A stretch of 64,000 nucleotides of DNA from Rhodococcus sp. IEGM 1379 (GTDB taxonomy: Bacteria > Actinomycetota > Actinomycetes > Mycobacteriales > Mycobacteriaceae): assembly GCF_030056815.1 (NCBI RefSeq), contig NZ_JASHKR010000023.1, positions 1-64,000 on the forward strand, read 5' to 3'. The translations under genes and the position numbers were made by a program. The notes beneath the pieces are model-generated. The model was given only the letters and a program-made list of their open reading frames with translations. It was not told where the DNA came from and did not search any database. Numbering within the stretch: the first letter of the stretch is position 1; the number at the start of each line of letters is the position of its first letter. Positions 37,202-45,999 of the stretch are shown piece by piece.

Positions 37202-37648
37202 GTGAGTGAAAATGTGTTTGATCACGCTGAGTTGAGTCCCGAAGATCTGCTCGATCCAGCGACCCTGGTCCCGGGTGACTTGATCGTTGCCGGGGGAGGA
37301 CGCGTCCTGGTAGTGGGATTTCCGCAGTCGCACAAGGATTCTCGGGGAAAGATTGTCTTCACTGTGGGTACGGTTGCTCACGATGAAACGGTCGGCATCA
37401 CAGTCCTCGGCGAGGAAACCGTCTGGCGCAGAGATCTTTTCGATCCCAGCCGGTACGAGTACGAGGTTGCCCCCACCCGTAGTGGTCTTCAGGAGATCCG
37501 GGCGCTCACGAGGAATGGCGTCAAGGTCGGTGCTCTCAGAAGGTCGCTGTCGGATGGCTCGATCGTCGAAATCAGTCCGGCCAGTTCATATCACCCGTTG
37601 CATGCATTACTTCTAGATCAGGCTCGTGGAGTGCGTGCTGCGGCGTGA
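37202..37648 (+). CDS. Conserved hypothetical protein behind the structured leader
   Basis: 148 aa from GTG 37202 with AGGAG six bases upstream. It is a beta-rich soluble protein (DPATLVPGDLIVAGGGRVLVVG, GKIVFTVGTVAHDETVGI) with an Arg-rich middle and no recognised domain, signal or membrane segment. The long structured leader suggests regulation at the RNA level. It ends at a hairpin terminator shared with the convergent trpB2 gene. Function unknown. Confidence 0.7.
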   Translation: MSENVFDHAELSPEDLLDPATLVPGDLIVAGGGRVLVVGFPQSHKDSRGKIVFTVGTVAHDETVGITVLGEETVWRRDLFDPSRYEYEVAPTRSGLQEIRALTRNGVKVGALRRSLSDGSIVEISPASSYHPLHALLLDQARGVRAAA

Positions 37649-37657
37649 CCGGCAGAG

Positions 37658-37687
37658 TCGGCACCTCCCCGGAAGGGGAGGTGCCGA
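37658..37687. terminator. Bidirectional terminator between the unknown gene and trpB2
   Basis: A 13-bp perfect stem (37658-37670 with 37675-37687) with a GGAA loop lies between convergent genes. Confidence 0.85.
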
Positions 37688-37697
37688 TACCTGTTCG

Positions 37698-38999
37698 TCA
37701 GACGTACTGCGAGTACGCGGGCAGATCCAGCTGACCATTGCCGGACAACCCGATCACGATCACCTCAGGCTCGGTCGCGTTGCGCGCGTGGGCGATTGCA
37801 CCGGCGACGGCGTGAGTCGATTCGGGTGCGGGGATGATGCCTTCGGCGCGGGCAAACACCAGACCTGCCTGCAATGCCTCATCCTGACCGACCGCAATGG
37901 CGTCCATCAAACCGAGGTTGACAGCGTGCGAGACCATCGGCGACATGCCGTGGTACCGCAGACCGCCGGCGTGGATGGCCGGGGGAACAAAATCCTTGCC
38001 CAGCGTGTGCATCTTGAGCAGCGGCGTCAGGCCCGCAACGTCACCGAAGTCGTAGCGGTACTCACCCTCGGTCAAGGACGGGCACGCTGACGGCTCGCAC
38101 GCGACGAGGCGAGTCTTGGTGCCCTCACGCAGATTGTGTCCGAGGAACGGGAACGTCAGACCAGCTAGGTTGGAACCTCCACCAGCACAACCGAACACGA
38201 TGTCCGGCACGGCGTCGCCGGCCTCTTCGAGCTGAACCATTGCTTCCTGGCCTATGACGGTCTGATGCAGCATGACGTGGTTCAGGACGCTACCGAGGGA
38301 GTAGTGGGTATTGGGATCCTGAGCAGCAACCTCGACTGCCTCACTGATCGCCATACCCAGTGACCCCGAGGTGCCGGGGTGCGACTTCAGAAGTGCGCGA
38401 CCAGCTTCCGTCAGATCTGACGGCGACGGGTGGCAGATTCCACCGTAGGCCTCCATCTGGATACGACGGTACGGCTTCGAGTCGAAGGACGAGCGGACCT
38501 GCCAGACCTCGACCTCGAGTCCGAGAAGGGCGCCGGCGAAGGACAACGATGCGCCCCACTGGCCTGCGCCGGTTTCGGTGGTGAGCTTGGTGGTTCCTTC
38601 AAGTGCGTTGTAATACGCCTGAGCTACAGCGGTATTCGGCTTGTGTGAACCGACGGGGCTCACGCCTTCATACTTGTAGTAGATGCGGGCCGGCGTTCCC
38701 AGGGCGCGCTCGAGCCGATGTGCACGGACCAGCGGAGAGGGCCTCCACATGCCGTAGATCTCGCGGACGGTCTCCGGAATCTCAATGTATCGTTCCGTCG
38801 CCACTTCCTGCATGATGAGGCTCATCGGGAACAGCGGCGCCAGATCCTCGGGGCCCAGCGGCTCACGGGTACCGGGGTGCAAGTGCGGCGGGACGGGTTC
38901 GGGGAGGTCGGCCGCCAGGTTGTACCAGTGCGTCGGAACCTTCGACGGGATGGATACGCCCAAAGGCTCGAGCGAACGGTTGAGTGGTGTGGTGGTCAA
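37698..38999 (-). CDS. trpB2: TrpB2-type tryptophan synthase beta-like PLP enzyme
   Basis: 433 aa from TTG 38999, with AAGGAG six bases upstream. The PLP lysine is Lys120 in [21 protein letters not shown] holds the catalytic Glu segment, and FGCAGGGSN is the phosphate loop. Length and the long N-terminal extension are those of the TrpB2 subfamily, which acts without TrpA and makes tryptophan from serine and free indole. It has no trp-pathway neighbours in this window. Confidence 0.92.
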   Translation of the reverse strand: MTTTPLNRSLEPLGVSIPSKVPTHWYNLAADLPEPVPPHLHPGTREPLGPEDLAPLFPMSLIMQEVATERYIEIPETVREIYGMWRPSPLVRAHRLERALGTPARIYYKYEGVSPVGSHKPNTAVAQAYYNALEGTTKLTTETGAGQWGASLSFAGALLGLEVEVWQVRSSFDSKPYRRIQMEAYGGICHPSPSDLTEAGRALLKSHPGTSGSLGMAISEAVEVAAQDPNTHYSLGSVLNHVMLHQTVIGQEAMVQLEEAGDAVPDIVFGCAGGGSNLAGLTFPFLGHNLREGTKTRLVACEPSACPSLTEGEYRYDFGDVAGLTPLLKMHTLGKDFVPPAIHAGGLRYHGMSPMVSHAVNLGLMDAIAVGQDEALQAGLVFARAEGIIPAPESTHAVAGAIAHARNATEPEVIVIGLSGNGQLDLPAYSQYV

Positions 39000-39194
39000 C
39001 TAACTCTCCTTCATGGATTTCGGTACCTGACGTTTGAGGTATCGGGTGATCCAATGCAGGAGCGTGCGGACCACCCGATCTGATTCGGGGCAGCACGCAA
39101 TTGCGGCTGACCGTCAGCGGTCAAGCCACCAGGTGTGCGTAGGAAGCAAGGTCACGACGCGATGGTACATCGACGCTCGTGCCCTGCTCCCGTC

Positions 39195-39252
39195 GGCTCA
39201 GCAACTTTCTCGCCTTCCCGGCTCAGCAACTTTCTCGCCTTCCCGGCTCAGC
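39195..39252. repeat. 25-bp tandem repeat, 2.3 copies
   Basis: A 25-bp unit that starts ggctcagcaactttctcgcc is present at 39195-39219 and 39220-39244 without mismatch, and its first eight bases recur at 39245-39252. The last part overlaps the stop codon of the thioesterase gene, so the unit probably arose by duplication of that gene's 3' flank. The remaining sequence from 39000 to 39194 holds the trpB2 leader and shows only short palindromes. Confidence 0.85.
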
Positions 39253-39715
39253 GGAAGACCATGCAGGTGGTTGTTCCGTGTGCCACCAACTTGCCGTTCT
39301 TGTCCAGGATTTTGCCCTCAGCGGTGGCGGTCCGTCCGCCCACGTGAATAACACTTCCGTGTGCGGTCAGTTCGTCCCCGTCGAGAGGCACGGCTCGGAT
39401 GTAGTTGAGCTTGAGTTCGAGGGTTGTATATCCGACGCCGGCAGGAAGCATGGTGTGGACCGCGCAGCCCATGACCGAGTCGAGCAGCGTTGCGCAGATA
39501 CCGCCGTGCATTGTGCCGAGCGGGTTGCTGAAATCATCTCGTGGGGTCAAGGCGAATGTTACCGATCCCTCATTGATCTCGCGCATCTCCATTCCGAGGA
39601 GGCGCCCGATGCTGGGACGATCGGTGACCTGTGTTCCCATCCAACGGAGAAGCTCGAGGCCCGTCATCTGCGCTGGGTCGACTGTCGCGGTCGTCTCGTC
39701 ACTCATTGTTTTCAT
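39248..39715 (-). CDS. PaaI-type hot-dog thioesterase
   Basis: 155 aa from ATG 39715; the inner ATG 39706 has a better spaced GGGA and may be the real start. The hot-dog motif NPLGTMHGGICATLLDSVMG contains the expected His-Gly-Gly and Asp, and IRAVPLDGDELTAHGSV completes the fold. It should hydrolyse an aromatic or short acyl-CoA thioester. It is divergent from a TetR gene with a palindromic operator between them. Confidence 0.85.
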   Translation of the reverse strand: MKTMSDETTATVDPAQMTGLELLRWMGTQVTDRPSIGRLLGMEMREINEGSVTFALTPRDDFSNPLGTMHGGICATLLDSVMGCAVHTMLPAGVGYTTLELKLNYIRAVPLDGDELTAHGSVIHVGGRTATAEGKILDKNGKLVAHGTTTCMVFR

Positions 39716-39723
39716 CCCATCAG

Positions 39724-39743
39724 TATGTAGGTCGTCATACATA
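39724..39743. promoter_or_regulatory. Palindromic operator for the divergent TetR regulator
   Basis: tatgta (39724-39729) and tacata (39738-39743) form a perfect 6-bp inverted repeat spaced by eight bases. It lies nine bases upstream of the thioesterase start and 50 bases upstream of tetR. Confidence 0.6.
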
Positions 39744-39793
39744 ACGTAGCCTATGAGTCGACAGGTGTACCGACGTCCGAAGGATCTGGGGAC

Positions 39794-40372
39794 ATGGCAG
39801 AGCTGAGCTCACGTGATCGCATGGTTCGCAGCGCAGTCGAGTTGATCAGCCGCAACGGTGTCGACGCGACCTCGTTCAACGACGTGATCAAGCACAGCGG
39901 GGCGCCGCGTGGTTCCATCTACCACCACTTTCCCGGTGGAAAGACGCAGTTGATGGTCGAGGCCGTGCAGGCGGCCGGCGCGATAATCACCCGCAGGATC
40001 AGCGCGGCAGCAGTCACCGGTTCGCCCGCCGATGTCATCGATGCCGTCGGCGATATCTGGCGTCGTAACCTCGCACATTCCGACTACGCGATCGGATGTC
40101 CCGTCATCGCCGGCGGGCTGGCCAGAGCGAGTGAGCCCGAAGTTGCGGAAGCTGCTGCCGAGGTTCTCGCCAGTTGGCAGACACTTGTCGAGACCGCGCT
40201 GGAAGCCGCAGGTTCACCGGCAGCACAGGCGCAGTCGATGGCAAACCTGACGATCGCCTCGATCGAGGGGGCCGTTGCACTGTGCCAGACGACGCGCAGC
40301 ATCGAACCCCTCGAACGAGTAATGGTGATCTTGCAGGAACTATCGAAAATTACTGTGGCGCACCAATATTAA
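39794..40372 (+). CDS. TetR-family regulator (LmrA/YxaF-like)
   Basis: 192 aa with a full-length TetR layout. The helix-turn-helix is TSFNDVIKHSGAPRGSIYHHF (residues about 27-47) followed by PGGKTQLMVEAV, which is the LmrA/YxaF subgroup form. A complete C-terminal ligand domain with AIGCPVIAGGLA follows. It probably represses the divergent thioesterase and itself through 39724-39743. Its last 23 bases overlap the convergent aldo-keto reductase gene. Confidence 0.9.
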   Translation: MAELSSRDRMVRSAVELISRNGVDATSFNDVIKHSGAPRGSIYHHFPGGKTQLMVEAVQAAGAIITRRISAAAVTGSPADVIDAVGDIWRRNLAHSDYAIGCPVIAGGLARASEPEVAEAAAEVLASWQTLVETALEAAGSPAAQAQSMANLTIASIEGAVALCQTTRSIEPLERVMVILQELSKITVAHQY

Positions 40373-41225
40373 GTTCGTCCGGATGTGCGCCGACGCGGGT
40401 ACCGTCGTCGAGCGTCGCAATTTCGCTGAGGTCGAGTTCGGTCAATTCGAAGTCGAAGACGTCAATATTGGCGGCTATGCGGGCGTCGTGAACGGACTTG
40501 GGAATCACGATCAAACCGTTCTGCAGATGCCAACGAATCAATACCTGCGCCGCTGACTTGCTGTGACGGTCACCGATGCGGGTGATGACCGGATCCGTCA
40601 GAAGCGTATTCGGCTTGGATGCGGGTCCCCATCCGGCGTTGCTGGTACCGCCGAGCGGGCTCCAGGATTCGACGGCAATTCCGTGCTCGGCAGCCTTCTC
40701 GCGAATCGCGTGCTGGGGGAGGTGTGGATGCAGTTCCACCTGATCCACCGCCGGGAGCAGCCCACCACGGTCGACGAGAAGCTGCAGGTGGTGGGGTTCG
40801 AAGTTGCAAACACCGACAGCCTTCGCGCGGCCGGATTCGGCGATCTTCTCCATCGCGTCCCAGGTGCGGAGCAGACGTTCCTTGTCCTGGAGCGGCCAGT
40901 GAACGAGGTAGAGATCGACGTAATCGACGCCCAGCTTGTCGATGCTCGTATCGAATGCCTTCAATGCAGGTTCGTAACCCTGATCCGAGTTCCACAGCTT
41001 GGTGGTCAGGAAGATGTCTTCGCGGGGAACCGAGGAACTAGCGATACCGCGTCCGACGCCTTCTTCGTTGCCGTACGCCGCGGCCGTGTCGATGTGGCGG
41101 TAACCGGCCTCGTCGAGCGCAAATCGCACTGCGTGTTCGGTTTCGTCGTTGGTGGCCTGCCAGACGCCGAGGCCGAGTTGAGGGATGGTTGTTCCGGAAT
41201 TCAGCGTGATGTCGGGGATGCTCAT
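40350..41225 (-). CDS. Aldo/keto reductase (AKR5-like)
   Basis: 291 aa from ATG 41225. The catalytic tetrad is Asp46, Tyr51, Lys76 and His109 (HIDTAAAYGNE, TTKLWNSD, YLVHWPLQ). The NADPH-binding segment GLIVIPKSVHDARIAANIDVF is near the C-terminus. Members reduce aldehydes and ketones such as methylglyoxal or 2,5-diketo-D-gluconate. It overlaps the tetR 3' end by 23 bases, tail to tail. Substrate not assigned. Confidence 0.92.
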   Translation of the reverse strand: MSIPDITLNSGTTIPQLGLGVWQATNDETEHAVRFALDEAGYRHIDTAAAYGNEEGVGRGIASSSVPREDIFLTTKLWNSDQGYEPALKAFDTSIDKLGVDYVDLYLVHWPLQDKERLLRTWDAMEKIAESGRAKAVGVCNFEPHHLQLLVDRGGLLPAVDQVELHPHLPQHAIREKAAEHGIAVESWSPLGGTSNAGWGPASKPNTLLTDPVITRIGDRHSKSAAQVLIRWHLQNGLIVIPKSVHDARIAANIDVFDFELTELDLSEIATLDDGTRVGAHPDELNIGAPQ

Positions 41226-41276
41226 GTATCCAGGCTAGCGAGGTCGTCTGAGGTTTTCCTGGCATCATTTACCGAC

Positions 41277-42095
41277 GTGACTGGAATCCGAATGTTTGCC
41301 ACCGACCTCGACGGCACTCTGCTGCGCTCCGATCGAACAATTTCGGAGCGTACGGCGCAGGCGATGGAGAATGCGAGACTCGCGGGAATCGAAGTTGTGT
41401 GGGCTACAGCGCGAGCGCGCCATTCCGTGCACACTCTCGCAAGTTCCTGCGGATTTCGCGGTAAAGCGGTGTGCGCTAACGGTGCCGTCATACTCGATCT
41501 TGCCGACGGAACCCCGAGGATTGTCGACACGATTTCCATCGAAACATCTTTGGCGGCAACGGCAATGGATCAGATTCGCACGTTGATTCCGGGTGTGGTG
41601 TTTGCGAACGTCGGGCCTACCCAATTCTTTGCGGAACCGGAATACGCTGCGCTGTGCGACTTCTCGGATCATCACCGCCACCTCCACGAGATGGTTCTCG
41701 CCGACGTTTTGCCGCTGGATATCGAACCGATGGTAAAGATTGTTGCTCGGCACCCGCACGTTCCGAGTGCTGACCTCTACCGGACTGCGGTGGCTGCCGG
41801 GATTGCCGGCGTCGAACTGACCCATTCGGGTGCCCCGTACATGGAAATGGCTGCGGCCGGTGTGTCCAAAGCCAGTGCGCTGGCGCAGTTGTGCGCGGCA
41901 GAAGACATTGAGCCTTCGGAGGTTGCGGCCGCGGGTGACGCCTTCAACGACATGGCGATGCTGATGTGGGCGGGCACCGCTCTGGCGCCGTCGAACGCTC
42001 TGCCCGAGATCCTCGAACTAGCCGATCGGGTATTGCCGAGCCACAACAACGACGGGGTTGCGAGCTATCTCGAGGAACTGGTGGCAGATCAGTAG
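41277..42095 (+). CDS. Cof-type HAD-IIB hydrolase
   Basis: 272 aa from GTG 41277, or 267 aa from ATG 41292. HAD motif I is FATDLDGTLLRSD with both catalytic Asp residues; motif II is ATAR, and motif IV is AAGDAFNDMAMLMWAG. The type IIB cap lies between. Cof-type enzymes dephosphorylate sugar phosphates, nucleotides or PLP. Its 3' end overlaps the convergent hydrolase by seven bases. Confidence 0.9.
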   Translation: MTGIRMFATDLDGTLLRSDRTISERTAQAMENARLAGIEVVWATARARHSVHTLASSCGFRGKAVCANGAVILDLADGTPRIVDTISIETSLAATAMDQIRTLIPGVVFANVGPTQFFAEPEYAALCDFSDHHRHLHEMVLADVLPLDIEPMVKIVARHPHVPSADLYRTAVAAGIAGVELTHSGAPYMEMAAAGVSKASALAQLCAAEDIEPSEVAAAGDAFNDMAMLMWAGTALAPSNALPEILELADRVLPSHNNDGVASYLEELVADQ

Positions 42096-42985
42096 TTTCC
42101 GTTGTTGACGGCCTTCGGGCCGGTGCCGATACCCACTCCACAATCGGTCATGAATTCCGAGAACACCCGATCGAAACGATCCGGGTAGTCAAGATGCGGG
42201 AAATGACCTGCGCGAGCGAAGATTTCGACGCGTCCGAGAGGGAGCTCTGCAACCGCATTCTGGGTGTGGGCGTTGGGAATGATGCTGTCTTCCGCACCCC
42301 AGACCAAGAGTGCCTGCAGGTTTTTGAACTTCTCGAAATGTGGTGTAGCCGTGACAGTCTGACCATGGTAGTTGATCACCGATCGGGCTGTCGCCAGAAA
42401 TGCTTGGCGAGTGGACGCGTCGGCGACGGACGCAAAGCTCTTGCGCGCCTCAGTGGCGCTCGCACCCAATTTGAACAGGCCGATCTTGTTGAACTGTTCG
42501 AGCACCTTGTCCGTGGCGTTGGTCAGCGCCTTCGAAGCGAGGAGGGGAAGCACCAACTCACTGCCCGGCAACGTTGCCGCGCGGAGCAGCGGGCTGACCT
42601 CCGGCCCCAAGCCGCCGCTGGCGACAAGACACAGGCGCTCGACGCGGTCCGGGAACAAGTACAGCGTTTGCATGGCGACCCCGCCGCCGAGTGAATGGCC
42701 CACCACTGTGGCCGACGGGATATCGAGGGCTTCGAGTAGGTCGCGCATAGTTGCAGCATGCGCGCTCAGTGAGTAATCGCCGGCAGGCTTGTCGGATGCG
42801 CCATGGCCGAAAAGATCGGGCGCTATGACGCGGTAGCGCCGCGAAAGTGTTTCGATCTGCGGCTCCCAGTTGGAGTGCGCGCCGAGTAGTCCATGGATCA
42901 AAACGACGACGGGGCCTTCCCCCTGATCGATGTATTTCAGCTGGTCACCGTGCAGTACAACGGTCTGCAGTTGGTCGGTTGCCAT
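42089..42985 (-). CDS. Alpha/beta hydrolase
   Basis: 298 aa from ATG 42985 with AAGG upstream. The oxyanion motif is LIHGLLGAHSNWEP, the nucleophile elbow is VVGHSLGGGVA, the acid lies in WGAEDSIIPNAH and the base in ARAGHFPHLDYPDRF. It resembles lactonase/esterase or meta-cleavage hydrolase relatives, but the substrate is not evident. A separate transcription unit. Confidence 0.88.
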   Translation of the reverse strand: MATDQLQTVVLHGDQLKYIDQGEGPVVVLIHGLLGAHSNWEPQIETLSRRYRVIAPDLFGHGASDKPAGDYSLSAHAATMRDLLEALDIPSATVVGHSLGGGVAMQTLYLFPDRVERLCLVASGGLGPEVSPLLRAATLPGSELVLPLLASKALTNATDKVLEQFNKIGLFKLGASATEARKSFASVADASTRQAFLATARSVINYHGQTVTATPHFEKFKNLQALLVWGAEDSIIPNAHTQNAVAELPLGRVEIFARAGHFPHLDYPDRFDRVFSEFMTDCGVGIGTGPKAVNNGNY

Positions 42986-43146
42986 GATTGAAACCTTCCA
43001 GAGTGAATCCAAAGTATCTGTAACCGGGGAGTGCCCAGTTCCCTCAGTATGCACATCCAAAGGTCTGATGTCGTGGTCATCCGGGGTGTTGTGATGAACC
43101 GTGACCAGGAGTCTGAGTGGAGACATTCAACTCATCCGAGGCGCGA

Positions 43147-43812
43147 TCAGGCAAAATCTTCGAGTTTCCCGAAGGTAAGGGCAACGTCCCACGGGTGGAC
43201 GTTCCAGGTCTGGATCGCTGCTGTGGCGAAGACGCCGGCGGCTTCGATGGTGTCCTGTGATGCCGGCGCAGCCACCGACACTCCTGGTTGATCGTCCGGA
43301 ACTTCAGGCCAGACGCCGGTATCGGCGGGTGCCGGCGCTGCCTCCATGACGGCGCTGGCCGTACCGTCCTCGCTGATCACGGCAAACAGGCAGTGTGGTT
43401 GCGCGGGTGCGTCCCAGCCGCCGAGTTCTGCGAGCCAGAATTCACCGCGTCCGGCGGCCGAGAGTGCAACCGATGCGAGTGCAAGTTCGAGATCGTCCCA
43501 CGGATCTCCGACGACGGGGATCGCATCACCGAGTTGGAAAGGCTCGGAGAGTGCGGCGCTATCGGGGGATGCGAAACGCGGCTGAACAGTGAGTGTTCCC
43601 GCTTGCATATCCAGCATGGCAACTTCACGAAATCTGTTGTCCGGCATCATCGTCCGGGAGATCATTCCGCGTCCGAGGAGTTTGTCGAGGGCTTCGGGAT
43701 TGTCGACGCTCCACAAGTGGGTCTCGTCCTCGGACCAGGTGCGGATCATGCCGCTGACGAGGGGACTGATCAACACAGGCTCGAGTTGCGTGTTGCCTGT
43801 CGGTTCACTCAT
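43147..43812 (-). CDS. Conserved hypothetical protein
   Basis: 221 aa from ATG 43812. A mixed alpha/beta soluble protein rich in Asp, Glu and Ala, with features such as LVSGMIRTWSEDETHLWSV and ALSAAGRGEFWLAELGGWD. No family, signal or membrane segment is recognised. It sits alone between the alpha/beta hydrolase and an SDR; the 89 bases to the SDR stop hold nothing clear. Confidence 0.65.
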   Translation of the reverse strand: MSEPTGNTQLEPVLISPLVSGMIRTWSEDETHLWSVDNPEALDKLLGRGMISRTMMPDNRFREVAMLDMQAGTLTVQPRFASPDSAALSEPFQLGDAIPVVGDPWDDLELALASVALSAAGRGEFWLAELGGWDAPAQPHCLFAVISEDGTASAVMEAAPAPADTGVWPEVPDDQPGVSVAAPASQDTIEAAGVFATAAIQTWNVHPWDVALTFGKLEDFA

Positions 43813-43901
43813 CGCTGGCTCCCGCCGAAGTTTGTGCCGCCGGGCGCGTTCCGGGCGACACCATAAGTATGCCGTCCGGAACTCCCTGCGTAGTCACGCG
43901 G

Positions 43902-44666
43902 TCACATATGTGTGCCGCCGTCAATGCGGATTTCGGTTCCGGTTACGAAGGATCCGTCTTCGGATGCGAGCATCGCGATCACGCCGGCCACTGCGGATGG
44001 GGGAGCAAAGCCGTTGCCGATGGCCGGCAGCAACTTACTGATGAGGGAGTAGTCGATCTCTTCGGGGAATCCGGGGTTGGAGGTCATTCCCGACGCGATG
44101 CTGCCCGGCGCGACGGCAACAGCGCGCAGACCCTGCTTGCTGTATTCGAGAGCGATTGCGTGCGTGAAGGACTGGATGGCGCCCTTGGATGCGGCGTAGG
44201 CAGCCATGTACGGGTGGGCAAATGTTGCGGACGTGGAGCTGAAGTTGACCACTACGCCGTTGCCGGTTTCGAGCAGCGCCGGAAGAGCCTCACGAGTCAT
44301 GAGGAACGTGCCGGTGAGGTTGACGCCGATGACGGTGTTCCAGAAGTCGAGTGACATCTCGTGGGTGTGTGCGGAACGCAGAATTCCAGCCGCATTGACC
44401 AGCACGTCAAGTCCGCCGAGTGCGGTGATGGCAGAGCCGATCTGCTCGTGCACGGAAGTTTCGTTGGAGATGTCGACGGTGACGATGGTGAGCCGGTCGC
44501 CGTCACCGGCTGCTACGGCTGCGGCCCGAGTGAGTTCCAGTCCGTCTTCCGAAATATCGGCTGCGACAACGGTGCCGCCTTCGGACAGGATCCGAGCAAC
44601 TGTGGCCTGTCCGATGCCGGATCCCGCACCACTGATGAGGACACGTTTGTTGTCGAAGCGATTCAT
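43902..44666 (-). CDS. Short-chain dehydrogenase/reductase
   Basis: 254 aa from ATG 44666 (GGAGAG upstream). The cofactor loop is SGAGSGIG (12-19), NAAG is at 91-94, and the catalytic residues are Ser143/144, Tyr157 and Lys161 (YAASK). SDR genes of this kind (Rv3548c, Rv3549c) accompany the ring C/D genes in M. tuberculosis, and this one lies just beyond the fadE33 terminator. Still, a hairpin separates it from that operon and no KstR2 box was seen. Steroid function is therefore possible, not shown. Confidence 0.85.
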   Translation of the reverse strand: MNRFDNKRVLISGAGSGIGQATVARILSEGGTVVAADISEDGLELTRAAAVAAGDGDRLTIVTVDISNETSVHEQIGSAITALGGLDVLVNAAGILRSAHTHEMSLDFWNTVIGVNLTGTFLMTREALPALLETGNGVVVNFSSTSATFAHPYMAAYAASKGAIQSFTHAIALEYSKQGLRAVAVAPGSIASGMTSNPGFPEEIDYSLISKLLPAIGNGFAPPSAVAGVIAMLASEDGSFVTGTEIRIDGGTHM

Positions 44667-44875
44667 GAAGACTCTCCGGTCTGTCGAAGTGGATTGTGCC
44701 GTTTCCCATTCTGCGCGGTGAAGCACACCGAACCAGTGGGCATTCCATTCAGTGAACGAAGACAGCTTGAATCTTGCGTGGCGCTGGTCGGGTTACGGCG
44801 AGGAGAAAGGCCTCCTCAGCTAGCCGGCCATGCATTCCCTTCCCGCAATGTCAGACGGTCTGGGTGAGTTTGACG

Positions 44876-44915
44876 CCAATGCCCCCTCAGCATATTTCGG
44901 CTGAGGGGGCATTGG
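44876..44915 (-). terminator. Terminator after fadE33
   Basis: A 15-bp perfect stem (44876-44890 with 44901-44915) with a ten-base loop lies 32 bases beyond the fadE33 stop and ends the fadD3-to-fadE33 operon. The rest of the 44667-44946 gap shows nothing else. Confidence 0.85.
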
Positions 44916-44946
44916 GGTGGTTTTGCTCAGAGATCCAACTTAAGTA

Positions 44947-45999
44947 CTAGAGCCCTGCGGCAGTTGCCAACTCGGGGAGATAGGCACTTGGCTGTCCGAA
45001 CAACTGCGCACTGCTGTGTGCACGCTTGAAGTACAGCTGAGCGTCGTGCTCCCACGTGATGGCGATTCCGCCGTGAAGCTGGACGGCCTCGGACGTGATC
45101 TGCTGCAAGGCTTCCGAGCAGTACACCTTGGCGATTGCGGCATCACCGGCAGACTGTGTTGCCACAGCCGCGTAGGTCATGGACCGTGCGGTCTCGACCA
45201 ACGCGTACATGTCGGCCATCCGATGTTTGAGGGCCTGGAAGGAACCGATCGCGCGACCGAATTGCTTGCGGGACTTCGTGTATTCCACAGTCTGTTCGAC
45301 GATGGCGGCAGCCGCGCCCACCTGCTCGGCGGACAATGCGATCAAGACAACCGTTCGGATGCGATCGACCAGATTCTCGGACCACTGCAACGGGCGTCCG
45401 CGAACACCGGAGAACGTGACCTCCGCGAGGGTTCGCGTCGGATCCATCGTGGGAACCCGTCGCCGGGAGACACCTTCGGCTGCGGGATCCACTTCGTAGA
45501 AACCGTCGGCCGTCAGTACCAGCAGAGTATCGGCGACATGCCCGTCGAGGACATACGCAGCCGTGCCGTTCAGCGCATCTTCGGTGGCTTCGACGCCGAA
45601 GGTGTTCCAGCCGGCAGCGCCGGCCCAGCACAGTGCGAGGGTGCTTTCGCCGGCGGCGACACCGGGGAGCAGACGCGAGCACGCGTCGGTGTCACCGGAG
45701 AGCAGCAGTGCCTGCGCCGCGAGAATCGCGGAACCCAGCATCGGCGACGGAGTCAGTGTGCGGCCAAGTTCTTCCTGGACCACATGAACTTCAGCCAAGC
45801 TTGCTCCGACGCCGTCGAACTCCTCGGGGATCGCCAGTGCGGCGACGCCGATCTGTTCGCACAGCTTGTTCCACAGAGCGGCGTCGTAGCCGATGTCGGT
45901 GGTGATGGCTGCGCGGACGGCAGCGGAGTCGGAGTGCTTGCTCAGGAGGTCGCGTACCGACGCGCGCAGCGCCGCCTGATCCTCGGTGTCGATGCTCAT
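44947..45999 (-). CDS. fadE33: Acyl-CoA dehydrogenase subunit of HIP catabolism
   Basis: 350 aa from ATG 45999, in an ATGA overlap with fadE32; longer in-frame starts lie inside fadE32. It has the acyl-CoA dehydrogenase fold with the C-terminal QLHGGIAITWEHDAQLYFKR segment, but the N-terminal flavin-contact region is incomplete, as in hetero-oligomeric ACADs. By order and length it matches Rv3564c (FadE33). It is thought to pair with FadE32 or FadE31 to oxidise a ring C/D CoA intermediate after FadD3. Last gene of the operon. Confidence 0.85.
   Translation of the reverse strand: MSIDTEDQAALRASVRDLLSKHSDSAAVRAAITTDIGYDAALWNKLCEQIGVAALAIPEEFDGVGASLAEVHVVQEELGRTLTPSPMLGSAILAAQALLLSGDTDACSRLLPGVAAGESTLALCWAGAAGWNTFGVEATEDALNGTAAYVLDGHVADTLLVLTADGFYEVDPAAEGVSRRRVPTMDPTRTLAEVTFSGVRGRPLQWSENLVDRIRTVVLIALSAEQVGAAAAIVEQTVEYTKSRKQFGRAIGSFQALKHRMADMYALVETARSMTYAAVATQSAGDAAIAKVYCSEALQQITSEAVQLHGGIAITWEHDAQLYFKRAHSSAQLFGQPSAYLPELATAAGL

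Noticed and set aside
39195-39252. Possible CRISPR array
   Set aside because: Only 2.3 adjacent copies with no spacers and no cas genes.
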